Assembly (NCBI RefSeq): GCF_025753795.1
Contig: NZ_JAOWPS010000004.1
Span: forward strand, 806,001-870,000
Direction of reading: 5' to 3'
DNA from: Mesorhizobium sp. YC-39
GTDB taxonomy: Bacteria > Pseudomonadota > Alphaproteobacteria > Rhizobiales > Rhizobiaceae
DNA length: 64,000 nt
The position numbers and the translations under genes are program-made. Within the stretch, counting starts at the first letter, position 1. Each line of letters opens with the position of its first letter. Below the pieces are notes generated by a model. It was not told where the DNA came from. It made no database searches and worked only from the letters and a program-made list of their open reading frames with translations. This document shows positions 36,977 through 45,191 of this stretch, in pieces.

Positions 36977-37063
36977 ATGGCCGATCTTGTTCAGGATGTC
37001 GTTTCGCTGGTTTGCATGAGCACATTTCTCATTTCCATGGCGATCTGGATCGGAGCGATGTGA
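36977..37063 (+). CDS. 28-residue membrane peptide under an SOS promoter (SidA-like candidate)
   Basis: ATG at 36977 with CAGGAGAG six bases upstream and a TGA at 37061-37063. The peptide begins MADLVQDVVS and ends MAIWIGAM; residues about 8-28 are almost all hydrophobic with no charge, as in a single membrane helix. A cysteine and several methionines lie in the helix. It directly follows the LexA boxes (23 bases after the last half-site). Length, hydrophobicity and SOS control match Caulobacter SidA (29 residues), an SOS-induced inhibitor of divisome protein FtsW; sequence identity to SidA is not evident, so this is functional analogy. Alternatives are a toxin-like peptide or an uncoded leader. 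Too short for routine gene calling. Confidence 0.75.
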   Translation: MADLVQDVVSLVCMSTFLISMAIWIGAM

Positions 37064-37177
37064 AGCCTGCGGGCTTGCCGCATCTGTTTTCCGGCGGGCA
37101 AGGAGGTGTTGTGTCGTTAAGCTTTTCTTGCCGCCATGACGCTAGGGTGCCCCGAGGGAAAGAGAGGGTAACGCCAA

Positions 37178-38443
37178 GTGTCGCCGGTCGTGACGGCCAT
37201 TCTCGTGGCCTGCAATCTCGGGCTGATTTTCCTGCTGCTGACCGCGCCGCTCGGTTTGCGCACGGTCAGGCTCAGCCGGCTGGTGGCGGCGGACCGACGC
37301 CTCCTCTGGCAGGCATTGTGGCCGCTTGGCGGCAATGCCGGCTGGTCGGGCGAGATACTTTACGCAGAGACGCTCGATGATCGGGGACAAACCCGGATCA
37401 TCCTGTCCTGGGAAGGACGCGACGGCCAGCCGATCGAGCGCAAGGTTCTGCTGAATGACGTCGTGGAAGGCAGTCGCTTTTCCATGCGCGTCCTCGACGA
37501 CACATCGCTCGATGCATCGTTCTGGACCGATTATCGCGAAACCACGGAACTCGTTGCTGAGGGCGGCGCAACGCGCGTGACGCTGAGCCGGACCGACCGT
37601 TACCGCGGCGTCGCGTTCCTGATCTTCCGCTATTTCGCCATGCGCCGTGAACTCGGCAAGCTGGATATCTGGGCGAGGACCGGACGCTATCGCAAGGGCG
37701 GCTGGTTCGAGCATCCGCTCAGCCAGATCGGCTTCGCCGTGCTTTCGGCATTCATCCTGTGGCCGCTCTTCGGGTTGAACCTTGGCGGCCTAGCGCTGGC
37801 CGCAATCCTGACATCGGTGGTTGCCTTGCATGAGCTCGGGCATATGGTGGCGTTCCGGCTGATGGGCCATCGCAAGGTGCGGATGATCTTCATCCCGCTG
37901 CTCGGCGGCATCGCCATAGGTGGGCGGCCCTATGACAGCCGTTTCGAAGTGGCTTTCGTGGCGCTGATGGGCGCCGGCTTCTCGGCTTTCCTGGTGCCGC
38001 TGCTGATCGCTGCCAGCGCGCTTGCCAGCGGGGAGGGACACCGGCTCGCCGCGGCACTGCTGGCGACGCTTGCAGGCTGCGCTGCGCTGTTCAACGTCGC
38101 CAATCTGGTGCCGGTGTGGAAGTTCGATGGCGGCCAGGTGCTGCGCCAGATCTGCCCCGGCCCGATCGCATTGGCGCTGGCATCGTTTGTCCTGCTTTCC
38201 GCCTTTCTGACGCTCGGCTGGCGGGCCGGCTTCTCGCACGGCTTCCTGTTGGTGGCGGGGGCCGTCTTTGCCATCCTCAGCCTGCTGACGATGGGCAGCG
38301 CGGTAAAGCCGCGTCATGAGCTGAAGCCGATCCGCACCTTCGACCGCTTCGCCATGGCCGGCGCACTGCTGGCGGTGTTCACCATTCACGGCTATGGGGT
38401 TTTGTGGGCATACGCCCGGCTTGTCAGCTTAGGCCTGACCTGA
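37178..38443 (+). CDS. SRPBCC domain fused to M50 site-2-type membrane protease
   Basis: 421 residues. After an N-terminal helix (residues 5-22) comes a cytoplasmic/periplasmic segment (about 35-170) resembling SRPBCC/polyketide-cyclase domains (GEILYAETLDDRG, RTDRYRGVAFLIF). Then a membrane metalloprotease: HELGH (residues 218-222), and the second ligand motif NVANLVPVWKFDGGQ, with four or more further membrane helices. It is a member of the zinc-dependent M50 family. GTG start with an AGAGAGGG upstream stretch. It begins 114 bases after the SOS peptide and could share its transcript. Substrate not known. It converges with lipB. Confidence 0.85.
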   Translation: MSPVVTAILVACNLGLIFLLLTAPLGLRTVRLSRLVAADRRLLWQALWPLGGNAGWSGEILYAETLDDRGQTRIILSWEGRDGQPIERKVLLNDVVEGSRFSMRVLDDTSLDASFWTDYRETTELVAEGGATRVTLSRTDRYRGVAFLIFRYFAMRRELGKLDIWARTGRYRKGGWFEHPLSQIGFAVLSAFILWPLFGLNLGGLALAAILTSVVALHELGHMVAFRLMGHRKVRMIFIPLLGGIAIGGRPYDSRFEVAFVALMGAGFSAFLVPLLIAASALASGEGHRLAAALLATLAGCAALFNVANLVPVWKFDGGQVLRQICPGPIALALASFVLLSAFLTLGWRAGFSHGFLLVAGAVFAILSLLTMGSAVKPRHELKPIRTFDRFAMAGALLAVFTIHGYGVLWAYARLVSLGLT

Positions 38444-38473
38444 ATCTCAACACACCCTGATCCGGACGCGATT

Positions 38474-39217
38474 TCAGCTGGCCTTGCGGGCCGCCTCGGC
38501 AGGCAAAGGCGCGGCCGGGCCGAACACATCCTCGAAGGCCGATTTCAGAGCCAGGTCGAGATCGGCCATGGTCACGGGAAGGCCGAGATCGACAAGGCTG
38601 GTGACGCCGCGATCCGCAACACCGCATGGCACGATGCCGCTGAAATGGCTGAGATCCGGCTCGACATTGATGGCGATGCCGTGAAAGCTCACCCAGCGCC
38701 GCAGTCTGATGCCGATGGCGGCGATCTTGTCCTCGGTAGGTGATCCGTCTGATAAAGCGGGGCGATCCGGCCGCACCACCCAGACACCGACGCGGTCCTC
38801 GCGACGTTCGCCGCGCACATTGAAGGCGGCGAGCGTGCCGATGATCCATTGTTCGAGGGCGGCGACGAAGGCGCGGACATCCTCGCGCCGGCGCTTGAGA
38901 TCGAGCATGACATAGGCGACGCGCTGGCCCGGCCCGTGATAGGTATATTCGCCGCCGCGCCCGGCCGCGAATACCGGGAAACGATCCGGTTCGATCAGAT
39001 CCTCGACATGGGCACTGGTGCCGGCGGTGTAGAGCGGCGGATGCTCGACCAGCCAGACCATCTCGCCGGCCGCGCCAGCTCTGATCGCTTCGGCGCGCGC
39101 CTCCATGAAGGCGAGTGCGTCTGGATAGGCGGTGAGGCCGGGCTCGATCCGCCATTCGACCGGTGCCGAACCGGGCAGGGGCAGGAACGACGTGGCGATC
39201 TGGCTGCGTTGTGTCAT
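38474..39217 (-). CDS. lipB: Octanoyltransferase LipB
   Basis: 247 residues. Motifs: YTAGTSAHVEDL, GRGGEYTYHGPGQRVAYVML, EDKIAAIGIRLRRWVSFHGI with the catalytic lysine, and GIVPCGVADRG with the catalytic cysteine. It transfers octanoyl groups from ACP to lipoyl domains of dehydrogenases. It starts about 180 bases before the tRNA-Leu on the opposite strand. Confidence 0.94.
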   Translation of the reverse strand: MTQRSQIATSFLPLPGSAPVEWRIEPGLTAYPDALAFMEARAEAIRAGAAGEMVWLVEHPPLYTAGTSAHVEDLIEPDRFPVFAAGRGGEYTYHGPGQRVAYVMLDLKRRREDVRAFVAALEQWIIGTLAAFNVRGERREDRVGVWVVRPDRPALSDGSPTEDKIAAIGIRLRRWVSFHGIAINVEPDLSHFSGIVPCGVADRGVTSLVDLGLPVTMADLDLALKSAFEDVFGPAAPLPAEAARKAS

Positions 39218-39398
39218 GGGCTTATCTCGTCTCGCCCTTCATATGGCGGCAATCGGCCGAAACGTCCAGTTCGGAGCGCGTTTCAATCTTCTCGACCCAT
39301 GTGCCGATTCCCGGGCGATTATTGCGCGACGCGCCCTTGTTTCGCCGGAAACGATTTGCTACACGCCGCGAGCCGGTTCGTTCCGGCTCCTACCACGT

Positions 39399-39483
39399 GC
39401 GGTCGTGGCGGAATTGGTAGACGCGCAGCGTTGAGGTCGCTGTGGGGCAACCCGTGGAAGTTCGAGTCTTCTCGACCGCACCA
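39399..39483 (+). tRNA. tRNA-Leu (anticodon GAG)
   Basis: An 85-base cloverleaf: acceptor GCGGTCG pairs with CGACCGC, followed by an encoded ACCA end. The D arm holds GGAATTGGTAGAC, the anticodon stem CAGCG/CGCTG encloses TTGAGGT with anticodon GAG, a long variable arm GTGGGGCAACCCGT identifies leucine tRNA, and the T arm is AAGTTCGAGTCTT. Confidence 0.96.
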
Positions 39484-39662
39484 CCCTTCGCTCTTCGAGC
39501 TTCGGGTGGCAGGCCACCTGAAGGTCGTTAGACGAAGGAGTGTCCTCCGAAGCCTTGGCGTAGGAGGACCGTTGTGTTCACGCGGCCTTCTTTGTCCGCG
39601 CCAGCGTTTCGGCCATTCTCGCGCGATGGCGCTCGTCAGACGAAGGCGCTGTGTGAGCCGTC

Positions 39663-40988
39663 TTATGACTGTTGGACACCTGGTCCATTCGGCAGATCGA
39701 CGGTAACGACGAGCCCACTTGGTCGGTTGTCCTGCAATTCGATCTTGCCGCCGTGACCCTGGATGATGTCCGCAACGATCGAGAGGCCAAGACCGAAGCC
39801 ATGCTTTGACGCAATGCCGCGTGAGGTGTCCTCCTTGAAGAAGGGTTCGAAGACATCGGTGCGCGCCGCCACTGGAATCCCCGGCCCATCGTCGCCGACC
39901 GCTATGCGCGCCACTGTGTCGGTCTGCGTCAATGCGACGGTGACATGGCTGGCGAATTTGACCCCATTGTCGCAGAGATTGGTGATCGCACGCGCCAGCG
40001 CATTGGGCTTGCACCAGCCGAGAAGCCGGTCCGGTCCGGAATACGAGACCGAAAACCCGACATCGGAGAATTCGGCACAGACGGTTTGCAGCACGCTGGC
40101 AATGTCGGCGCGTTGCAACTTCTCCGTCGAAACGTCGTTGCGCAGATAGGTCAATGTCTCGTTGATCAGATCTTCGATGTGCTGAATGTCGGACAGCATC
40201 GCAGTGCGGGTGGCGTTGTCCTCCATGCGCTCGGTGCGAAGCCGCAGCCGCGTCAAAGGCGTGCGCAGATCGTGGCTGACGCTGCGCAGCATGCGCGTGC
40301 GGTTTTCGATCATCGCCCGGATACGTGTCCTCATCCGGTTCAATGCGCGCGCCAGGCCGACCATCTCGATGGAGCCGCGTTCGACGAAAAGCTCGTCGCC
40401 ATTCTCGATCTCGGCCGAACCGACAGCTGTCGAGATGCGCTTCAACGGGTCCGTCACGGTCCATACCGCAAAGAGCCAGATCAGGGTTGGCAAGGCGATG
40501 AAGGCCATAAACTTGTAGAATAAGGAGCGGACGAGGTCTGACGTCAGCAAGGTGTCGGGTACTCCGAAATGAGCCAGGATGGTCTGCTGATCCAGGCCGA
40601 TGACAAACGCGGATTGACCATCAATGGTCAGCCATCGCCCGTCAATCGGCCTGTCTTCGACCCCGAGAAGCCATTCGATGTTTCGCCACTGCACATAAGA
40701 GTATGGAATATTGTCGGTCTTTTCCTTCGAAAGTATTTTGAAATCCAGGCCCGCACGAGCCGTCGCTGCGAGGATCTCGTTACGCGCTGTCGCTGGTGCT
40801 TCGCGCAACAGGCCGGCAATCACGCTGGCGCGTACGACGCTGTCGTCGATGACCGGCAAGTCGATATTCCTTGTAAAACTTTCGATGACCGATCCGGTGG
40901 ACAGGATCACAAACACCGCGACGAGAATGATCGCCGTGAGCTGCCCGCGCACTGACTGCGGCAGGCTGCGGCGGACGAAATTCCTCAT
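39663..40988 (-). CDS. Sensor histidine kinase (EnvZ-like)
   Basis: 441 residues. A membrane helix near 15-37, a periplasmic sensor region to about residue 160, a second helix (FMAFIALPTLIWLFAVW), a HAMP segment, then the H-box SVSHDLRTPLTRLRLR and ATP-binding N, G1, and G2 boxes (AITNLCDNGVKFA, VGDDGPGIP, HGFGLGLSIVADI). It phosphorylates the OmpR-type partner encoded just upstream (4-base overlap). Ligand unknown; its gene is next to an outer-membrane protein gene. Confidence 0.92.
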   Translation of the reverse strand: MRNFVRRSLPQSVRGQLTAIILVAVFVILSTGSVIESFTRNIDLPVIDDSVVRASVIAGLLREAPATARNEILAATARAGLDFKILSKEKTDNIPYSYVQWRNIEWLLGVEDRPIDGRWLTIDGQSAFVIGLDQQTILAHFGVPDTLLTSDLVRSLFYKFMAFIALPTLIWLFAVWTVTDPLKRISTAVGSAEIENGDELFVERGSIEMVGLARALNRMRTRIRAMIENRTRMLRSVSHDLRTPLTRLRLRTERMEDNATRTAMLSDIQHIEDLINETLTYLRNDVSTEKLQRADIASVLQTVCAEFSDVGFSVSYSGPDRLLGWCKPNALARAITNLCDNGVKFASHVTVALTQTDTVARIAVGDDGPGIPVAARTDVFEPFFKEDTSRGIASKHGFGLGLSIVADIIQGHGGKIELQDNRPSGLVVTVDLPNGPGVQQS

Positions 40989-41755
40989 GCTTCCTCCACT
41001 GTCGCGGTGAAGATGTAGCCGCCCAGCCGAACAGTCCTGAGAAGCACTGGATCGCGCGCATCCTTTTCGATCTTCTGGCGGATGCGGCTGACATGGACGT
41101 CGACGCTTCGCTCGATCGGCCCGGCGAGCCCGGCATGAGTGACGCCGAGAAGCTCCTCGCGCGACAGAACCCGGCCGGCGTTGCGGCAGAACGCGAGCAG
41201 CAGGTCGAATTCATGCGTCGTGGTCGAAACCCGCGCATTGCTCGGATCATGCAATTGCCGACGGATGGGGTCGAGGCGCCAGCCATTGAAGAGAAGCACC
41301 CTCGACCAATCGCGCTCGTCGGGAGCGTAGACGGTGCGGCGTAGCAGCGCCCGTATCCTGGCCGTCAGTTCGCGCGCACTGAACGGTTTCGTCACGTAAT
41401 CGTCCGCGCCGATCTCCAGCCCAAAGACACGGTCGATTTCCTCGCCAAGCGCGGTCAGCATCAGGATCGGAATATTCGTTTCCGCGCGAAGACGGCGGCA
41501 GATGTTGAGGCCGTTTTCGCCAGGCAGCATGACATCGAGCACGATGAGATCGAATTTCTGGCTGCGAAGCGCGGCATTCATCCGAACGCCATTCTCGGCT
41601 ATTTGCACAATCATGCCGTTTTCGGTGAGCGTCTCGCCCAGCATGCGCGCGATCTCGGCATCGTCTTCGACGATGAGGATACGCGCACCTTGCCTTGCCG
41701 ATTTGGATTCGGCGGCCAGCTCGCCCTGGTGTCTTTGCCGTGCGACATTTGCCAT
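40985..41755 (-). CDS. OmpR-family response regulator
   Basis: 256 residues. The receiver domain has ILIVEDDAEIARML, the phosphoacceptor in LIVLDVMLPGENGL and the conserved lysine in DYVTKPFSARELT; the C-terminal winged helix has SREELLGVTHAG and VDVHVSRIRQKIEKD. Start at 41755 (MANVARQRH) leaves a 35-residue pre-receiver tail; the frame is open to 41857. The stop overlaps the kinase ATG, so the pair is coupled. Transcribed after mipA, likely a cotranscribed unit. Confidence 0.93.
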   Translation of the reverse strand: MANVARQRHQGELAAESKSARQGARILIVEDDAEIARMLGETLTENGMIVQIAENGVRMNAALRSQKFDLIVLDVMLPGENGLNICRRLRAETNIPILMLTALGEEIDRVFGLEIGADDYVTKPFSARELTARIRALLRRTVYAPDERDWSRVLLFNGWRLDPIRRQLHDPSNARVSTTTHEFDLLLAFCRNAGRVLSREELLGVTHAGLAGPIERSVDVHVSRIRQKIEKDARDPVLLRTVRLGGYIFTATVEEA

Positions 41756-41780
41756 TGCCTGACCGGTACCTGTGCGGGCG

Positions 41781-42641
41781 TCAGAACCGATATCCGACGA
41801 GAAGCATTCCTGAGGGCTGCACTTTTTCGACGACGATCGGGCTGTCCGCGGCGTCACCCACGAGAAAGCCGACCCCCGCTTCGCCGCGCACCATCCAGTT
41901 CTGGTTGAGCATATATGTGGCGGAGATCGAAAAATCGGCGCGCTTCAACCCGGCGCCGGCATCGTAGCGCGCCAGCCCAGAGCGAGCCGATTGTTCCGGC
42001 GTGACGCCGAAATACGCCTGCATATGATTTTCGTCGGCGAACTCGGCGGAAGCGCTGGCACCGATCATCAATGATTGCGACAAGGGCTGGTTGACCTCGA
42101 CCCCAATCCTGCCCACCATGCCGTCGCTGCCGCCGATGGTCTTGTCCAATTGCGCGAAGATTTCGGCCGGGCCGAAATTCACTGCGGCCTTCCCGCCGAC
42201 GGTCGCGCCCATATCGACGTCCCCCAACCCATGCAGGCGATCGGAATCGTCTTCCTTGCGGCCCATTTCATAACCAAGCCGCGCGCTGAATTCGAACCGG
42301 CCTTGCTTATAGACGGCGATGTTGGCGCCTGTCGGGTCGATCGTCACCACGTCGAGGAATGTCGCCGTGACAAAGGGCACCGGCATGATCTTGAACTTGT
42401 CGCTGCCCTCATATTCCGGGACGATGATCGCACCGCCGCCCAAGACGACATGCCAGTCGGACAGTTTTTGCTCGAAGCGAGCGAAACGGGAAGGTTCGGG
42501 CGGCGGCAGGGTGAAATCGTCCGAATTCACCGCAATGGCATCGGCGGCAAGGGCTATTCCCGGATGCGTTGAAAACAGGATGGCCATCGCTGCAAGAGAT
42601 GCCCGGCCAGCAAATATTCCAGAGTCCATTTTGGCAAACAT
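41781..42641 (-). CDS. MipA/OmpV family outer-membrane protein
   Basis: 286 residues. A signal peptide (cleavage near ALAADAI) precedes a beta-barrel-type protein with the family marks VVLGGGAIIVPEYEGSDKFK and an aromatic C-terminal end SGMLLVGYRF. It belongs to the MipA/OmpV family, linked to murein synthesis scaffolding or osmoadaptation in other bacteria. It lies in tandem with the two-component genes (25-base gap) and could be their target or their signal partner (inference). Confidence 0.88.
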   Translation of the reverse strand: MFAKMDSGIFAGRASLAAMAILFSTHPGIALAADAIAVNSDDFTLPPPEPSRFARFEQKLSDWHVVLGGGAIIVPEYEGSDKFKIMPVPFVTATFLDVVTIDPTGANIAVYKQGRFEFSARLGYEMGRKEDDSDRLHGLGDVDMGATVGGKAAVNFGPAEIFAQLDKTIGGSDGMVGRIGVEVNQPLSQSLMIGASASAEFADENHMQAYFGVTPEQSARSGLARYDAGAGLKRADFSISATYMLNQNWMVRGEAGVGFLVGDAADSPIVVEKVQPSGMLLVGYRF

Positions 42642-42748
42642 GCGCGCTCCAGTATAGCGAGGCCATAAGCCCCCGATGCTCTCACCATTTCAGATGAAAG
42701 CGGCGGCATGCGTTAAGTGGTGTTAAGTTTTGTTGCGCAATCGTGGTA

Positions 42749-42990
42749 TTATCTTGGTGCCTCTCGCCGATCTTCCAGCAGGCTTTGAGCGCAATCGACG
42801 ATGGTTACTTGGCCGGAGCATGGCGCAAAGCCGAGCACCCGGCGCGCCTTCCCGGACGAAAGTTCGAATCTCCGCCCGATCAATGGCGCCAGCGTTCGCA
42901 GGTGCGGCCTGAATGGCAGCATCAGACGCACGATGAAACCGGGCAGGCGCCTGCCCGGCACCCTGGCCGCCGCATTGCCAAGCCGTGCGC
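42749..42990 (-). pseudogene. 3' remnant of an NAD-dependent epimerase/reductase gene
   Basis: In one minus-strand frame the text LKTLRARLGNAAARV, RRLPGFIVRLMLPF, LAPLIGRRFELSSGKARRVL and TIVDCAQSLLE matches the C-terminal end of extended SDR epimerase/aldehyde-reductase proteins. No start codon region, N-terminal Rossmann fold or upstream half is seen, since sucD-like mtkB sits next upstream. It is a fragment left after deletion (inference). Confidence 0.5.
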
Positions 42991-43074
42991 GCAGCGTCTT
43001 GAGACGTGCACCACGCAGGGCGCGCCGCCGTTTTCGCTTTTGCGGTCGCCCTTGGCCCCGCCTGACCTCGGGGA

Positions 43075-43974
43075 CTACGCGGCCTTCTTCGTCCGTGCCA
43101 GCGTGTCGGCCACGACCTCGCCGAAGGACGAGGGCGTCGGCACGATGACGACGCCGGCCTCTTTCAGGATTTCGACCTTCTCCTGCGCCGACTCGCCAAA
43201 GGCCGAGATGATGGCGCCGGCATGGCCCATGCGGCGGCCCTTTGGCGCGGAAAGCCCGGCAATGTAGGCGATCAGCGGCTTGCGCATATTGTTGCGCGCC
43301 CAGATCGCGGCTTCGGCTTCCTGCGGTCCGCCGATCTCGCCGATCATCACCACGGCGTCGGTGTCGTCGTCCTGCTCGAACAGCTTAAGCATGTCCTTGA
43401 AGGAGGAGCCGTTGATCGGATCGCCGCCGATGCCGACGCTGGTCGAAACGCCGATGCCGAGCGCCTTCATCTGCGAGGCGGCCTCATAGCCGAGCGTGCC
43501 GGAGCGGCCGACGATGCCGACGCGACCGGGCAGATAGATGTTGCCCGGCATGATGCCCATCAGCGCCTGGCCGGGCGTGATGACGCCGGCGCAGTTCGGC
43601 CCGATCAGCCGCATGCGGTCCTCGAAGCGATAGCGAAGCATGTAGCGCTTGACCTGCATCATGTCCTGCGAAGGGATGCCGTCGGTGATGCAGACGCAAA
43701 GCTTTATGCCGGCATCCGCCGCTTCCATGATGGAATCGGCGGCAAAGGGCGGCGGCACGAAGACGATGCTGGCCTCGGCGCGGGTCTCGCGCACCGCGCC
43801 CTTGACGGTGTTGAAGATCGGCAGGCCGAGATGCGTCTGCCCGCCCTTGCCGGGCGTCACGCCGCCGACGAGCTTGGTGCCGTAGCGCTTCATGTCCTCG
43901 GCATGGAAGCTGCCGATCTTGCCGGTAAAACCCTGGACGATGACCCGCGTGCTGCGGTTGAGCAGGATTGCCAT
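43075..43974 (-). CDS. mtkB: Malate--CoA ligase alpha subunit (MtkB)
   Basis: 299 residues of the SucD family. VIVQGFTGKIGSFHAEDMKR binds CoA/NAD-like portions; GPNCAGVITPGQALMG and the active-site histidine segment KGRRMGHAGAIISAF are present. Linked mtkA, mcl and sga genes indicate malate thiokinase of the serine cycle rather than succinyl-CoA synthetase; the sequence alone cannot separate them strictly. Start at 43974 has GGGAGG upstream. The 14-base gap to mtkA suggests one operon. Confidence 0.87.
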   Translation of the reverse strand: MAILLNRSTRVIVQGFTGKIGSFHAEDMKRYGTKLVGGVTPGKGGQTHLGLPIFNTVKGAVRETRAEASIVFVPPPFAADSIMEAADAGIKLCVCITDGIPSQDMMQVKRYMLRYRFEDRMRLIGPNCAGVITPGQALMGIMPGNIYLPGRVGIVGRSGTLGYEAASQMKALGIGVSTSVGIGGDPINGSSFKDMLKLFEQDDDTDAVVMIGEIGGPQEAEAAIWARNNMRKPLIAYIAGLSAPKGRRMGHAGAIISAFGESAQEKVEILKEAGVVIVPTPSSFGEVVADTLARTKKAA

Positions 43975-43987
43975 GTTTCGACCTCCC

Positions 43988-45172
43988 TCAGGCTGCTTTT
44001 TTCTTGGTGGCCGCGCGCCATGCGGCGACGGCTTTTTCGGCGGCTTCGGCAAGCGTGTCGGCGACGATCACCTTCTCGCCGGAATCGGCCAGGATGCGGC
44101 GTCCTTCCTCGACCTTGGTGCCGGCGAGCCGCACCACCAGTGGTACGTTGACGCCGACCTCGCGCATCGCCTTGACGACGCCCTCGGCGACCCAGTCGCA
44201 GCGATTGATGCCGGCAAAGATGTTCACCAGGATGGTCTCGACATTCTTGTCGCCGAGCACGGCGCGGAACGATTTCGCCACCCGCTCGGGCGAGGCGCCG
44301 CCGCCTATGTCGAGGAAATTGGCCGGCTCGCCGCCGGCGATCTTGATCATGTCCATCGTCGCCATGGCCAGGCCTGCGCCATTGATGATGCAGCCGATAT
44401 TGCCGTCGAGGCCGACATAGGAGAGGCCGCGGTCGCTGGCGAAGGTTTCGCGCGGGTCTTCCTGGCTCTTGTCGCGCAGCTCGGAGATTTCCGGCCGCCT
44501 GAACAGCGCGTTCTCGTCGAACGACATCTTGGCGTCGAGCGCGACGAGGTTGCCGTCGCGGGTCACCACCAGCGGATTGATCTCCAACATGGAGGCGTCA
44601 TAGTCGCGGAACACCTGGTAGCAGCTGAAGATGGTTTCGGTCGCCTTGCCGATCAGGTTCTGGTCGAGGCCGAGCCCGAAGGCGATCTCGCGTGCCTGGA
44701 AGCGCTGCATGCCGACACCGGGATCGACCGTGGTACGGATGATGGAATCGGAAGCTTTCTCGACGATGTCCTCGATTTCCATGCCGCCGGCTGCCGACGC
44801 CACGATCATGACGCGCTCTTCCTTGCGGTCGAGCACGAAGCCGACATAGAGCTCCTGGGCGATGTCGACGGCTTCCTCGAGGTAGAGCCGCGAGATCAAC
44901 TTGCCGCGCGGGCCGGTCTGCTGGGTCACCAGCTTGCGTCCGAGCATGGCTTCCGCCGCGTTGGAGATCTCCTCGTCATTGGCGCAGAGCTTGATGCCGC
45001 CGGCCTTGCCGCGGGCGCCGGAATGAACCTGCGCCTTCAGCACCCATTTGCCGCCGCCGATCTCGCGCGCCCGGTAGGTCGCCTGTTCGGGGCTGTAGGC
45101 AAGCCCGCCGCGCGGCACATGCACGCCGTGACGGGCGAGCAGTTCCTTGGCCTGATATTCGTGGATGTCCAT
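43988..45172 (-). CDS. mtkA: Malate--CoA ligase beta subunit (MtkA)
   Basis: 394 residues, a SucC-type ATP-grasp subunit. MDIHEYQAKELLARHGV is the family N-terminus, VHSGARGKAGGIKL the nucleotide site, and LDIGGGASPERVAKSFR the C-terminal CoA-ligase domain. With MtkB it makes malyl-CoA from malate, ATP and CoA. It is 19 bases downstream of mcl in the same direction. Assignment as MtkA rather than SucC rests on the neighbours. Confidence 0.88.
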   Translation of the reverse strand: MDIHEYQAKELLARHGVHVPRGGLAYSPEQATYRAREIGGGKWVLKAQVHSGARGKAGGIKLCANDEEISNAAEAMLGRKLVTQQTGPRGKLISRLYLEEAVDIAQELYVGFVLDRKEERVMIVASAAGGMEIEDIVEKASDSIIRTTVDPGVGMQRFQAREIAFGLGLDQNLIGKATETIFSCYQVFRDYDASMLEINPLVVTRDGNLVALDAKMSFDENALFRRPEISELRDKSQEDPRETFASDRGLSYVGLDGNIGCIINGAGLAMATMDMIKIAGGEPANFLDIGGGASPERVAKSFRAVLGDKNVETILVNIFAGINRCDWVAEGVVKAMREVGVNVPLVVRLAGTKVEEGRRILADSGEKVIVADTLAEAAEKAVAAWRAATKKKAA

Positions 45173-45191
45173 TTTGTCCTCCCGGTAATTC

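Noticed and set aside
42743..43267. Plus-strand 174-codon open frame upstream of mtkB
   Set aside because: Overlaps the mtkB 3' end in reverse and has no recognisable motifs or ribosome-binding site.
43075..45172. Assignment as succinyl-CoA synthetase (sucC/sucD)
   Set aside because: The pair is linked with malyl-CoA lyase and serine-glyoxylate aminotransferase, so malate-CoA ligase is more likely. It is not excluded by sequence alone.
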